A stretch of DNA of 64,000 bases from NCBI GenBank assembly GCA_002102555.1, contig MCFL01000052.1, positions 1-64,000 on the forward strand, in the 5' to 3' direction. Every line of letters starts with the position of its first letter. Within the stretch, counting starts at the first letter, position 1. The translations under genes and the position numbers were made by a program. Below the pieces are notes generated by a model. The model had not been told where the DNA came from, ran no database searches, and saw nothing but the letters and a program-made list of their open reading frames with translations. Below are positions 52,720 to 64,000 of this stretch, in pieces. This DNA is from Catenaria anguillulae PL171 (taxonomy: Eukaryota; Blastocladiomycota; Blastocladiomycetes; Blastocladiales; Catenariaceae).

Positions 52720-55594
52720 ATGTCCACTCCGACCACCGACCAACTGCAAAGTCGTGTCGATCTCATTACCAGCCCCAGCTCCACTTCGACCCCGAACCAT
52801 CCAACACAAAGTCCAATGACGGTCGTCCCGCCTTCCTCCTCCTCCTCCTTTTCCGCCCAAGTGCCTGCCATCCAGCAGCTCGCCACGGCCGCCAACTCGA
52901 CCAACGGCAACGGCGACCCGCTCCGCCTCATTGTCGTGTCCAACCGCCTCCCCGTCACCATCTCCAAGGACCCAGACTCTGGCGAATGGCAGGCCAAAAT
53001 GTCGTCGGGCGGGCTCGTGTCTGCACTGTCTGGCTTGAAAAAGGAAATGTCCTTCACGTGGATCGGATGGCCCGGCGTCGACTTTTCGCCCGACGACCGC
53101 CAGCTTGTCAACAGCATGCTCACCACAAAGCACTCGGCCGTGCCCGTCTTTATGCCCGACGACATTGCCGACAAGCACTACAACGGCTTTTCCAACTCGA
53201 TTCTCTGGCCGCTGTTTCATTACCATCCCGGAGAGATTGCGTTTGAGGAGCAGCATTGGGACGCGTACATTCAGGCCAATTTGGCGTTTGCCGATGCCAT
53301 TTTGGAGCATGTCAAGGATGCAGATTTGATTTGGGTGCAGGATTACCATCTCATGTTGCTCCCGGCCATGTTGCGTGCCAGGTGCGAGGCACGCGGGTTG
53401 AGCCAAGTCAAGGTTCGTTTTTCTGGGGATGCTAGGGCATCTTGTTCTGATTGAGGTTTCTCACCACTTGCCACTGGTCCATCATTCGCGCATAGATTGG
53501 CTTCTTCCTCCACACGCCCTTCCCCTCCTCCGAAATCTTCCGCATCCTCCCCGTCCGCCGCGAAATCCTCCTTGGCCTTCTCCCCTGCGACCTCATTGGA
53601 TTCCACACCTTTGACTACGCGCGCCACTTTCTCTCGTCCTGCACAAGAATTTTGGGCCTGCACACCATGCCCAACGGCGTTGAGCACGAAGGCCGCTTTG
53701 TTCACGTCGGCACCTTTCCGATCGGCATCGACCCCTCGCAATTCACCGAGGGCCTGCGCCTACCCGCCGTCCGCGACCGTGTCGCGCACCTGCGCAAAAA
53801 GTACGACGGCATCAAGCTGTGTGTCGGCGTGGATCGCCTCGATTACATCAAGGGTGTTCCGCACAAGTTGCATGCGTTTGAGGTGTTTTTGAGCAAGCAC
53901 CCAGAGTGGATTGGCAAGGTGGTCCTCTTGCAGGTGGCGGTCCCGAGTCGCACAGACGTTGAAGAGTATCAGCAATTGAGGGCCACCGTGAACGAGTTGG
54001 TGGGTCGGATCAATGGCCAGTATGGAAGCGCGGATTTTATGCCCATCGTTTTCATGAACAAGAGCGTCAACTTTGAGGAGCTGGTGAGCTTGTACGCCGT
54101 GTCGGATGTCTGCGTGGTGAGCAGCACGAGGGACGGAATGAATTTGGTGTCGTTTGAGGTGGGTTCCTCGTTTCTCACTGTGTCTCGGCTTGACCAGCTC
54201 GGTCGCAGATTTTTGCTAACCAACTCGACCCTCCATGCTCATAGTATATTGCCACCCAAGTCGAGTCTCACGGTGTCCTGATCATGTCTGAATTTGCGGG
54301 CGCCTCGCAATCACTCAACGGCTCGATTCTCGTCAACCCCTGGAACACAGAAGAGCTTGCCGACGCCTTTCACGAGGCCGTCACCATGGATACGTCCACC
54401 CGCCAGTCCAACCACGCAAAGTTGCTTCGTTATGTGACAAAGTACACGGCCGCATACTGGGGCCTGTCGTTTGTCAACGAGCTGAGGCGCGTGCGCGACG
54501 TGTACGACTCGCGCATGGCCATGATGCCCAAGCTTGTGCCCGGCTCGGATTTGGCCAGGGAAGTGTTGGTCGACAAGTGGGTAAGGGCCAAGAAGCGGGT
54601 CGTGCTCTTGGATTACGACGATACGCTCAGTACGTTTCCCATTTCTCATGTACTTTTTCACCGGTTCTCACCAAGTCTTTTGCGGTGCGCAGTGGCTACA
54701 TCGCACAAGCTCCCCGAATTTGCGCGCCCGACCGCCGCCATCATTGACACGTTGCGTGCCCTAACCAGCCTGCCCAACACTTATGTGTACATTCTGTCTG
54801 GACGTGCCCGCCAACACCTCAGCGTGTGGTTCGAGAATGTGCCCGTCGGCCTGTCTGCTGAGCACGGCGTGTACGCCAAGCACCCGCCCAAGGTACACGC
54901 CAAACTCGTCCTCGCACAACAACAACAGCAGCAAAAGACCTCGGGCGCCGCCGCTTCCGATCCGACCGGCGCATCCTCTGCGCCGTCCACGCCCACTCTG
55001 CTTGCGGCCTCGATTCCCAACTCGACCGCCACCGTGAGCGACCCGGACGAGTCTGGATGGATCCGGCTCGGTCGGCACGTCGACCGGTCGTGGCGCGACA
55101 CGATCCGTCCGCTGTTTACGCACTACACGGAGCGCACGCCCGGGTCGTTTATTGAGGAAAAGGAGGTGGCCATGTCTTGGCATTTCCGCAACGCTGACCC
55201 CGAGTTTGGCGCGTGGCAGGCCGCCGAGCTCCAGGTCAATTTGGAAAAGATCTTGGCGCATTTGCCCGTGAGTGTGATTTTGGGTAACAAGACGGTTGAG
55301 TTGCGGCCGAGTGCCGTGGATAAGAGTGCCGTGGCACGTGCCATCTTGAGGGATTTGGCCGTGGCGGATGGTCCCGGTGCCGCGGGCGAGGAGCCGTTTG
55401 TGTTGTGCATTGGCGACGGCAAGACGGACGAGCCCGTGTTTGCGCTCTTGGGCGAGAGGGCGACGAATGCCGTCACGGTCACGGTGGGCAAGAAACAGAC
55501 CGAGGCAAAGTATTTCGTGGATAATGTTGTCGAGGTGCAGGCCTTGTTGGCCGGGATTGTTGAGAGTGCCAAACTTGAGACGCCTGTTGCTTGA
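52720..55594 (+). CDS. Trehalose-6-phosphate synthase/phosphatase fusion, four exons
   Basis: Exons 52720-53412, 53496-54158, 54245-54629 and 54693-55594 join in phase to 880 residues. The GT20 synthase domain (UDP-glucose plus glucose-6-phosphate to trehalose-6-phosphate) has LIVVSNRLPVTI, FTWIGWPG, WVQDYHLMLLPAMLR, IGFFLHTPFPSSEIFR, the GVDRLDYIKGVPHKL Arg/Lys pair and SDVCVVSSTRDGMNLVSFE, so its active site looks complete. The C-terminal HAD phosphatase has VVLLDYDDTLS (both Asp), GLSAEHGVYAKHP and CIGDGKTDEPVF, so it looks active too. A Gln/Ser/Ala-rich insert of about 70 residues splits the phosphatase cap region. The first in-frame ATG at 52630 would add 30 residues; 52720 is preferred as family-like. 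Trehalose protects spores and resting structures. The frame is clean. Confidence 0.93.
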
Positions 55595-55884
55595 TTCTTG
55601 TCACCGTATCGATTCCATGTTGGTTGCCGTTGTGATAAGGTGGAGTGTGTGAGTGTTTGTCTTTGTTTGCTGTGCGTGTGCATGAAATCCCATTACCGAT
55701 GAAGAATAGGCTGGGCACGAGCTCGTCAATCATTTTGGTGCGCTGATGATTTGCGACTTTCTGCATTCGACATTTTCACCTTTTGTTCGTTTGTTTTTGA
55801 GATTTTGCATCCCAATCAATCACAGAATGAACCTGGCGTTTCTGCTCATCGGGGATATTAATACACATAGTGGATTGTCCATGC

Positions 55885-57500
55885 TCATGCCCGAGCTTTC
55901 TCTTCCAACCAGCGCCTGATCAGCCAGCGGCGGACGTGGCGCAATCCCTTTCTCTTGGACAAAAAGCAGGCAGAGACAAGTTCATAGTAAGACGGAAAAG
56001 GCAAAACCGGCCGGGCTCGAGCGCTTTCAGCGTCCGTTGGCGACGTCTGGGCACCACCTTCCCCAGGACACGCGGACCCCGGCGCCTTGGCAGAAACAGA
56101 ACATGAACAAAAGCGATGAACACAGCATGCTAAAAAAGCCGGTTGGGCGCGCTTTGACAAAGTCGACGCAGAGCCCTCTCCAGCGCGCGCGAGCGCGCGG
56201 CAACCGACACACACCACCAAGAATTTCCCACGACTTTGGGCGCGCGGTATGGCCGTGGCGCTGCCCCGTTCGCAATGCTCTTCTTTTCTTGCGGGACAAT
56301 CGCAAATTGCGCGTTTTGCACGTGCGCTTCCAGTTGCGCGGGCACAGGCAGGCCGTGACTGGGTCGGGCGGTTTGGGCTGGGCCACCAGTACAGGCTCAC
56401 TGGCGGCCCTAACTGAAAATCTGCCTCGCTCGACCTGACGCCCAGTGCGGCAAAGTACTCATGATCAATCGACTCGTCACTGGGATGAGGACGCAGCCAA
56501 GCAATGCCGCAAGCGCGCCATTCGCGACCCAAATCGACTTGATACCCTCTGGGAGAGCCTTGATGGCCCATGCGCGACGCTCGGACAGCGCCCTGCTCAC
56601 CAAACCCATCCGGAACCTGTGTCGGCGAGACCATTGACGGTTACCAAGTCAATGACGACCCGGTTTAAGGGGTGGGGTGGCGTCATCGGGATCACTCGCT
56701 TCGCCCTCGCCGGCTCGTTCTTAACCTCGCCCTCGGCTTTAACCTTGGCATGCCCAGACGACGACATGGGTGAGACAGCTGGAGGCCGATCCCGCTCAAG
56801 AAGGCACTCCTCGACTCGGTCCATGTACCGCTCAAATCGGTCAGCAACGCGATCAGCGGTAGACATGCCGTGGCCGGCAACCTCTGACGTCGTGGACAGC
56901 GACCAGCGGGACGCCCCAGAACGACGGGTCACTAGAGCTTCTCAACGACACGCAGAGTTTGGCCACACGACTCGAACTTGGTTCCAGCGGCGGAACCGCC
57001 CGAGTGGAATGTGCAAGGCGGGCACTGGCCAAAGTTGTGATGCTGCTCGTTGAAAATAAGTGGGTGCTGTGAGCGCCCGGGCTTGTTCCGGCCAATGACT
57101 TCCAGTGAGTTCACGACAATGGCGCCGGCCAGTCGTAAGGTTGATACCGGGCTGAATCCTTTTCACGACCACGGTCAGTCAGCCGAGACGGATGCGTGCG
57201 GCTCGCGCGGCTTGTTGTCCACCGAACGAACGTTGTTGGAAATGGGCTCGTCGTCCACCATGACCGACGACCATTGCGCCATGTCGTCGTACTTGGCCCA
57301 ATCGTCAAACGATACTGCACTGGCCGACTGGAGCTGATCATGAGCGGCAGCGTGCGGCTGCTCCCACGGCCTTGACGAATCACGGGCGATGGGGCGTTGA
57401 CGTTTTGACGGCCAGCAGCGAGCAGGGAGCGGCGGTGGACGGGGCGGGGCGGTGCAGCACGTACATGGCGGGCGAGCAAAGGAGATCTAGACGGAGTATA
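55885..57500 (-). mobile_element. Possible retroelement remnant with a retropepsin-like motif
   Basis: The minus strand shows broken coding in at least three frames. About 57110-56935 gives a segment with CPPC-x2-H and a later Cys. About 56930-56600 gives a helical, basic/acidic stretch, then VVIDLVTVNGLADTGSG, in which LADTGS resembles the DTG/S active-site loop of retroviral-type aspartic proteases. About 56560-56450 gives VANGALAALLGCVLIPV, similar to the flap-to-core region of Ty3/gypsy proteases. Stops separate the pieces, and no reverse transcriptase or LTR was recognised. This could be chance or a different fold. Confidence 0.33.
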
Positions 57501-57998
57501 CATGTTGACAGTTCATCGATGAGCAAAGTTGATTGAGGCTGCATGCATCGGCCTCCGATCCAACGTTGAGCGACTGAAGATGAAGATGATCATCCATGCG
57601 TGGCAACAATCTCAATCGACAACGACAAGCATGCGTCATGGATGGCCTCCTGCAGCTGGATTCCAACGTCTGCATGTGACCAGAAATAACGGGCTCAAGT
57701 GCCAGCGACAAAGTGAATGAGTGAGTGAAATTTACGTAGTGACGCTTTAAAAATCCATCTCGTGGGGTGTGAGTGAACGGGCAAAACAGTTTTCGCGCGA
57801 GGACTGGAGGATATGGAGCATACACAACTCAAACAGGCACAGTAAAGGAAGCGGAATGGGTGAAATGGTTGAACGAATAGGGAAATCGACAACACAATGT
57901 ATGCCAAGCATGGCAACATCTTGAACGAGGGCGGTTTGGTAAGAATGGAAAATGCGACAACAGCTACATCGTGGGTCTTCCGACCCAAAGTCGCCGAC
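57501..57998. other. Intergenic, no supported gene
   Basis: 3' flank of the leftward gene ending at 57999. Short ORFs lack motifs. Confidence 0.45.
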
Positions 57999-60619
57999 CT
58001 ACACATGGAGACTCTCCGTGATATCGCCGACCGCCGACTCAATCAGCTGGACCCACCCGGCTAATTGCACGCACGCGCCAACGGCCACTGTTTTTGCCGC
58101 TGCCACGTCCGCTCCAGTTGTGACCGTGGGAAACCTGGCGCTCTCTTGATGCTCCACGCCAACTGCCGCTGGGAGCGTCTTGATTCCCACAGAGGCCGCA
58201 TCGACAACCGACTGCGCCGCGCGCATGACCCTGAGCACAATGCCCCGGTCCTTGTGCCAGGCATCAAGCTCCTCGGGCGACGCGATTGGGTGACCAGCCA
58301 ACGCAGCCCAGTCAAAGATGGCGCTTGCCTCTGTGGGAAACATCTCTTGCAAAAAGTGAGCCATTGCGCGTTTCCGAGAAAAGTCAAGTGTCAACAACCA
58401 TACATACCGCGCACGATCACCTCAGTGCCCTTGACCACATGCGCAACCAGCGCCACGACCCTCTCCCACTTGTCTTCCTCTGCCAACCTCGTCTTGACCT
58501 GTGCTCCCATCTCTCCGGCTTCCGACTCTGACTCTGACCCGGTCTCATCCACAACACCCGCCCCGCGATCCGCCTCAAACCGCCTCACCCGCGCCTGCAC
58601 GGCATGCGCCAACATCTCAACATCGGTCGCGGAATCCCTTACCATCTTGAACTCGCGCGGAGACACGGCAAAGTACGCGGCTTCACTCTGCACCTGTGCC
58701 ACGGTGGATCCTGCCACTACCGAATCCAGCTGTTCTTGCAACTTGCGAATCGTGTTGTCGGCCCGTTGCCGTGCCAGTTGACTGGCCTCGAGTTGCGCCA
58801 ACAGCGTCTCTGAATCGAAACTCACGCGCTTCTTTTTCGCGGTCCCCGAAGTGCCCACCGTGCGCACCGATGATACTGCGGATTCGCTGGCTAGCGAGCC
58901 AATGGTCGTGTTTGCCGCCACATCGTCCTCGTCGTCATCATCGTCATCGGACTTGCCGTGTTTGTGGCCGCGCTCCAACGAATGCTCCTTGTTGAGCGCC
59001 GCCGGCGCAGGTTTCGGCGTGCCTTGATCGCTCGAAATGGGCCCCAAGGTAGACTGCTGCTCGGCGCGCATCCGTGCAAGCTCCAACAACAATGCCTGGC
59101 GTTCGACTTGTACACGCGCCAGTTCCTCGTGGTACTCGTACGCCAGCCGCGCCAGCTGCGACTCGTAATAGTCGCAAGCAATGCCGTGCGGTACATTGTG
59201 CAAGTCGGGTGCTGCGGCCGACATGCGAACGGTATCCACCGTGCCCGTTGGCGACACGTGGCCGTGGCCTAGGATCGTCCCTGCACCCGAGGACGAAGAC
59301 GTGCTAACTGGGGACGCGCGATGGGTCGGCGCTTTGCCAGGGACCACGACGGATTGACGCACGCGGACAGATGACGAGGAAGTGGATGAAGACGAACGGC
59401 GCCCAAACGTTGGCGGAATCCGATCCAGCGTGCTGGCAGACAAGGACCTACGGCGTGGGATGGTCGGCACTGGCGACGATGGCAGCTGTGCATGGGTTGC
59501 GATCGAGACTTGTGCCGATGAACTTGCTTGAGAAAGAGGCGGCGGCGGCGGCGTCGTGAATTTGCGAATCACGGTGGATGTGTTTGACACGGCATCGTCA
59601 TTGTTGTGCGGGAGCGGAGACACGGTCGCCAGGTCAAGACCGGGGATCATGGTCGATTCGAGTGTTGCGTCAAAGTCGGATGGGGACAGGAAATGGCGGT
59701 GTGTATCGTGGAGGAGCGCGTTGCCGGGCTGGTGAGGGTCGGAAAAGGAGGACAGCGTCGACGGAACAAACATGTGCTGTGCTGCAGCGTCGCCGACAAC
59801 CAGCGAAGGGGCGACTATGGAAGAGTCGTTGGTTCGTGGGTTATGGGCTAGGCTGGCCGTGGAATCACTGGTGGGTCCAAGCGTGGGAATGGATGCGTGG
59901 GATGAATGATGTGTTTGGCGGGAAGGACGATGACCGTCGTGATGAGAGCTGTGATTTGGTTGATGTTGATGTGCATGGTGCGGCTCGGCAGCCGCTGACA
60001 AAGCCGATGATGATTCGCCGCCCACAACGGTCGTAAATGATGCAAACATGTTGCTGTCGATATCAAACGGGGACATGGCAGAGTCATCTGCGGCTGATGG
60101 GAGAACGGCGATTCGACGCGGTGTGGGTGGTCTTGGCGGTGGACGTGTCGGATGCGGTGGCCGAGTTACAATTTGTGCATCAACATCATGGTGAACCAAA
60201 TCCACGACAGTGGCCGAATCATCGCCGCCGTGGCTGCCGCCGCCGCCCACGCCGTCCATGTGATCCAAACTCGATGTTGACGTGGACGACACGGCCGTTG
60301 GTGCACTTGCCCAGCGCATGTGCTGCCTCAGGTCGTCTTCGCCATGATCGCGATCGTTGCCGTAGTGATGTTGCAGCGGAACGGATGCATTGCGCACATG
60401 ATGATGCGGGGTGGAATCGGTGGAGCTGGTGCCGTGGTCTGTCGACGAGGATGATGAAGTTGCAGAGGCGGTTGAGGTTGTGGCATCCGAGCGCCACGAC
60501 CATGAGCGGCCGAGCGTACCCGACCGGATACCGGGAAGATTGAGAGAGTTCATGCGCGTACGAAAGGCGAGGGCGGCCTTGCGCGCCGACGACGAGAGGC
60601 GTCGCGATAGGCGGGGCAT
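57999..60619 (-). CDS. Large Ser/His/Asp-rich hypothetical protein with coiled coil, two exons
   Basis: Exon 1 60619-58408 and exon 2 58330-57999 join in phase (donor GTATGT) to 847 residues. The N-terminus is basic (RLSRRLSSSARKAALAFRTR). About 450 residues follow that are disordered and rich in Ser, Thr, His, Pro and Asp. Then come a coiled coil (SQLARLAYEYHEELARVQVE), an acidic patch, a second coiled coil (LLAQLEASQLARQRADNTIR) and a helical C-terminal domain across the intron (ASAIFDWAALAGHPIASPEE). I recognise no family. It could be a cytoskeletal or scaffold protein, by architecture only. Confidence 0.75.
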
Positions 60620-60967
60620 GGTGGGTTCAATGCGTGCTGCGTTCTGCGGATTTGCGTTGAATGAGTGTTATAATACATAGAGTAATCAGTACGCCGTGCC
60701 GACCGCGCAAGAGGTCCATACTGTGTTTCGGTCCCTTTGTTTCTTTGTTTGAAATCGAAAGTGAGTGAGACACTTTCAGTAACTCTGATCACAATGAGAG
60801 CAAAAGCAAAAGAGTGAGAGTGAGCAGAGTGAAACACATTGGACGGACGACTGCTTGCATTCCGAGATCTGAAACACACCTCTCCCTCGAAAGGAAACAC
60901 AACACACAATTGCAAGCACTCATGGACGACGGACTAACGATCAGACTTGGGACCACCAATGCCTCCC
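60620..60967. other. Intergenic between two leftward genes
   Basis: It should hold the promoter of the gene starting at 60619. No other feature. Confidence 0.5.
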
Positions 60968-63561
60968 TCATTGACCAACTCCAACGGCCGCCACTGCTCC
61001 AGGCCCGATCTGCTCGGTTGCTGCTGCCATCCCCAGCCCTGCTCCCATCTGCATGGACGGCGGCTGCGCGGCATCCAACGCCACAAGCGCATGCAAGACC
61101 GCGGCGCGAAAAGCAGCCTCCCTGGTCCCACCATCCCCAAACACAACATCACGCTTACCATCAACACCCTTGCCATCAGGCAGTGCCGGCCCAGCAAACA
61201 GCAAGCATCGAAACCCGCCCGGGATCTTGAACACGGGCGCCCTGCGGTCTGCCTGCGTCGTGTCAGTGGCTGCGGGGCCAAACAACATGCGCGTGAGGAG
61301 CAGCTTTGGGTTTTCGTGAAACAGAGCAAACCGCATGGGGTCGCGCGCGCGCAGGGCGTCCCACGAGAGTGCATATCGGTGCAGGATAAACTCGTCGGTC
61401 CAGTTGGACTCGGCCAAGTGCGCGTTGGGCAGGAACGCTTGGACGCCCGGAGGATGGCTGGCAAATGGAGGTTGCTGCGGAGGTGGCCATGTGCCGTTGA
61501 GCGCTTGACCGAAGGGACCTGTCGTTTTGTTTTTGGGCGCAAGTGAGACAAACAGCGCTTGTGTTGATCCAGCGAGTATGACAGGAGAAATGTACCATTC
61601 ATGCCCATTCCGTTCATGCCTCCCATCCCACCCGGCATCGGCCCGTGCTGTTGTGGCCCGAGAGGAATCCCATTTGGACCCATCGGCATCGGCATCGGCA
61701 TCGCCATGCCCATTCCCATTCCCTGATGTTGTGAAGGAGGCGTCATGCCCATTCCCATTCCCATTCCCATTCCCATGCCCATGCCCATGCCCATACGCAT
61801 ACTCGTACCCATGCCCATGTGCTCTATCCCATACCCGCCCATCCCAAACTGCTGCTGCTGCTGCCAATTCATTCCTGGGACAGCATACCCGCCCTGCCCA
61901 AATGGCGGTGGCCCCCCTGCCGCATTCATGGACATGCCTGATCCGTACGGATGCAGACCCGGCTGCGGCGTTGCCGATGTGGACCCATTGGACGGTTCGC
62001 GCGACCCTGATGCCGCGGCCTCTGCGCTCGCCCGGCTCTGGTCCGCCGCCGTAATAGCAGGCGGAGCAGCAGCTGTATTGGTGCGGCCGGCGAACCGAGG
62101 ATCCACGGGCTGCGGCGGAGGCGGCGGATGCACAACCGACGCGGCAGCGTTGGGGAACGTGCCTTCGGGAAGCGGGGGCTGGTGCACGTGCGGAGGTGGG
62201 TGGTGCGCACTTATGGTCCACGTGGGCGGATGCATTTGGCTTGCGAGTGCAGGTGCGTGGCTCGTGGTTTCAGATGCGCTCGTGGACCTGGAGCGCAGAT
62301 GTGCGTTGATGTTGGACAAGGTCGGAGGCGAGTGTGAGGGATGACCCGGAATGTGGGTCGACTCCGGGTTTGGTTGTGACAGTTGGAGAGACGATAGCGG
62401 TGGTTCGTACTTGACACGGTCACGTTCAGAGGATGTCGTGGGTGTGGCAGAACGGTCGGAATTACGTGCCGCCATGTCGGTTACGGACGGTGTGCGGCTG
62501 AATGGCTCGCTTTTTGCGACTAAGGGCATAGAAGTGGATTCAGGGCTCGCGACCCGTCGTTGGCCTGGAGGGAATATACTCGTAGGCGGCGAGGGACGAG
62601 TTGTGGCATTTGCATTGGGCTCTGCCTTGATATTTGCGTTGAGCTCCGGTTTGACAGTCACCGCCTCTGCCTTTGCCGCTGATGGTGCAGGTTCAGGTGG
62701 AGGTGGAGGTGGCGGCGGCAAAGGCGCAGCGCGATCCAGCGCCTCGCTGACCCTCTCCCGCGTCACCTTGTACATCAACAAGACCAAATGCAACGCTGCG
62801 GCAGACACTGCACCCTCTTCGGATTGCGCATCGCCCGCGCACGCAATGTCATCCGACTGAGCAATCACGCGGAAATGCTGCTGGCGCTCTGGGTGCTTGC
62901 GGGCCTTGTCCATCCAAAACTCAATGCCAAGCATGTCCAGGTATTGCTTGGCGTTCTTGAGGAGGTCCTTTTTCGCGAGCTTGACACGCGCCAGATCGCC
63001 TTCGCAGTCGATGAGGGAGTCATGGTACTTGTTTGTCACGTATGAATACGAATAGTAGGTATCTAGGTCGACGTATTCGTGCGGGCGGCGACGGCGGGAA
63101 GCACCACTGGGTCCAGAAGACGAGGACAATGACGACAGCGATGATGACGGCAGCATGCTGGTAAGAAACGAAGGTTGGGCGGGGGAACCTGTAGCTGGTG
63201 CCGTTGACGTGGAGGCAGCAGGAGCGGGAGCAGTGGGAGGGCGCGAGCGCTTGGCCCTGGGTAATGCTTTAGTGGGAGCTGCAGCGGCAGCAGCTGGTGC
63301 TGGGGTCGAAGTCAAAGTGGAGCTGGACGAGGAGCCGGTTCGGCTTTGAGTGCGAGACGGCTTGGGCTGGGCACGGTCCGAGGGGACGGGTGCGTCTTGC
63401 TTATCGATATCCATATCAGAGTCCGAGAGCAGCGAAATGACACATTCTGGCTCGGATGCCTTGCGCGACTTGGATTTCTTCGTGGAGATAGAGCATGTGG
63501 TCCCGGACCCTGCGATCGAGGACTTGGAATGCCGGCCAGTCGATGCCGCCGGGGTCGTCAT
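60968..63561 (-). CDS. Large Pro/Ser/Ala-rich hypothetical protein, two exons
   Basis: Exon 1 63561-61596 and exon 2 61518-60968 join in phase (donor GTACAT, acceptor GACAG) to 838 residues. The first ATG is at 63561; the frame is open further but without ATG. After a low-complexity N-terminus comes a helical, charged domain (VDLDTYYSYSYVTNKYHDSL, LLKNAKQYLDMLGIEFWMDK), then a long Pro-rich disordered middle with SH3-like PxxP runs, an MG dipeptide repeat, and a globular C-terminal domain (ESNWTDEFILHRYALSWDAL, DPMRFALFHENPKLLLTRML). I do not recognise the family; the disordered middle would suit a transcriptional or scaffold protein. Confidence 0.75.
61745..61798 (-). repeat. Hexanucleotide tandem repeat coding for Met-Gly
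   Basis: About nine consecutive CCCATT/CCCATG hexamers (plus strand) encode alternating Met-Gly in the preceding protein on the minus strand. The array is pure at its left end and degenerate at its right. Confidence 0.85.
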
Positions 63562-64000
63562 GGCTTGGTTGGATTGGGTACGGAATGGTCGCAATCGAGG
63601 CCTTTCGGGAATTGCACAAAGTTCATGTTCTTCTCGCTACTCCATTCACATCCAACTATCATACTGTTGTTCGTGATCGTTTTGTCATGATAGTACGAAC
63701 TCAGGAAAGGAACGTCGATCAAGCGCGACGTGCACGCACAGGCAGAGCAAGAGCAGCCGGCGCCAGTGTGCAGAAGACCCCATTCACAGCACGTATTTCT
63801 TTTCCTCCAAGGAGTCAGCAATACATATTTCAAGAAAAAAGACCCTTAGAGCTGTCGCAATACCGTCCCCTCTGATTCTGCTGGCCCTCGCCACTCGGTC
63901 TTCTCCAACAACCAAGAGGATGCGGTCTCGCCGTCAAGAAGCCCTCGACTTTTTGTCGCGGCCAATCCATCCACGCCATGACCGAGCAAGGAGTGACTCA
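63562..64000. other. Right edge, no supported gene
   Basis: It should contain the promoter of the leftward gene starting at 63561. A short forward frame near 63920-64000 (MRSRRQEALDFLSRPIHPRH) runs off the edge and could open a gene, but there is too little to support it. Confidence 0.35.

Noticed and set aside
61745-61800. Possible CRISPR-like or regulatory repeat
   Set aside because: It is a coding hexamer array (Met-Gly) in a eukaryotic gene, without spacers.
1-64000. tRNA or rRNA genes
   Set aside because: No segment with recognisable A-box and B-box spacing or rRNA core sequence was noticed by eye; a covariance search would be decisive.

Overview
The window is nuclear DNA of a zoosporic (flagellated) fungus, most likely Blastocladiomycota or a chytrid. 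Protein-coding genes are split by short introns (about 60-100 bp) with GTRNGY-like donors and YAG acceptors. There is a chitin synthase, an exocyst Sec8, a fungal-type 9.5 kDa complex I subunit and a TPS-TPP fusion, which say fungus. A clear DNAAF5/HEATR2 axonemal dynein assembly factor says that the organism builds motile flagella. The phylum is inferred from general features, not from a search.

Layout. 0-0.5 kb: the start of an unknown minus-strand gene leaving the window. 2.0-2.7 kb: a decayed Ty3/gypsy pol fragment. 3.3-11.8 kb: three housekeeping genes, TFIIF alpha (minus), MRS2 magnesium channel (plus) and cytosolic valyl-tRNA synthetase (plus), all carrying small frameshifts; the synthetase alone has seven single-base losses. 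13.0-15.8 kb: an intact seven-exon chitin synthase. 16.4-20.6 kb: a block of unrecognised genes with at least two paralogues of one orphan family, plus a gene interrupted by a 1.5-kb segment between two 97-bp direct repeats. 20.6-24.4 kb: a multi-exon Plavaka-like (CACTA superfamily) transposase with an N-terminal C2H2 finger. 26.0-28.8 kb: DNAAF5 (minus). 29.5-29.9 kb: complex I 9.5 kDa subunit. 30.9-32.2 kb: a nine-repeat, beta-solenoid-like or amyloid-like orphan protein with its own TATA box. 32.5-33.4 kb: NmrA-like reductase (minus). 33.4-35.9 kb: gene-poor. 36.0-38.0 kb: a W-W/ankyrin-like repeat protein. 38.3-42.6 kb: Sec8 (minus). 42.9-44.1 kb: PAP2 lipid phosphatase (minus). 44.8-45.9 kb: short-chain dehydrogenase. 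46.4-51.5 kb: a second block of unrecognised intron-rich ORFs. 52.7-55.6 kb: trehalose-6-phosphate synthase/phosphatase fusion. 55.9-57.5 kb: possible retroelement gag/protease remnant. 58.0-63.6 kb: two large low-complexity hypothetical proteins (minus).

The conserved genes do not form an operon-like unit; they cover transcription, translation, secretion, cell wall, lipid and trehalose metabolism, respiration and flagellar assembly. The two orphan blocks (16.4-25 and 46.4-51.5 kb) and the retroelement remnants are the accessory part. The most interesting items are the interrupted orphan locus beside the transposase, the Q-N-ASG repeat protein, and the clustered frameshifts in otherwise essential genes. 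Exon borders below were placed by eye from splice-site consensus, reading-frame continuity and family similarity known to me; no database search was run.
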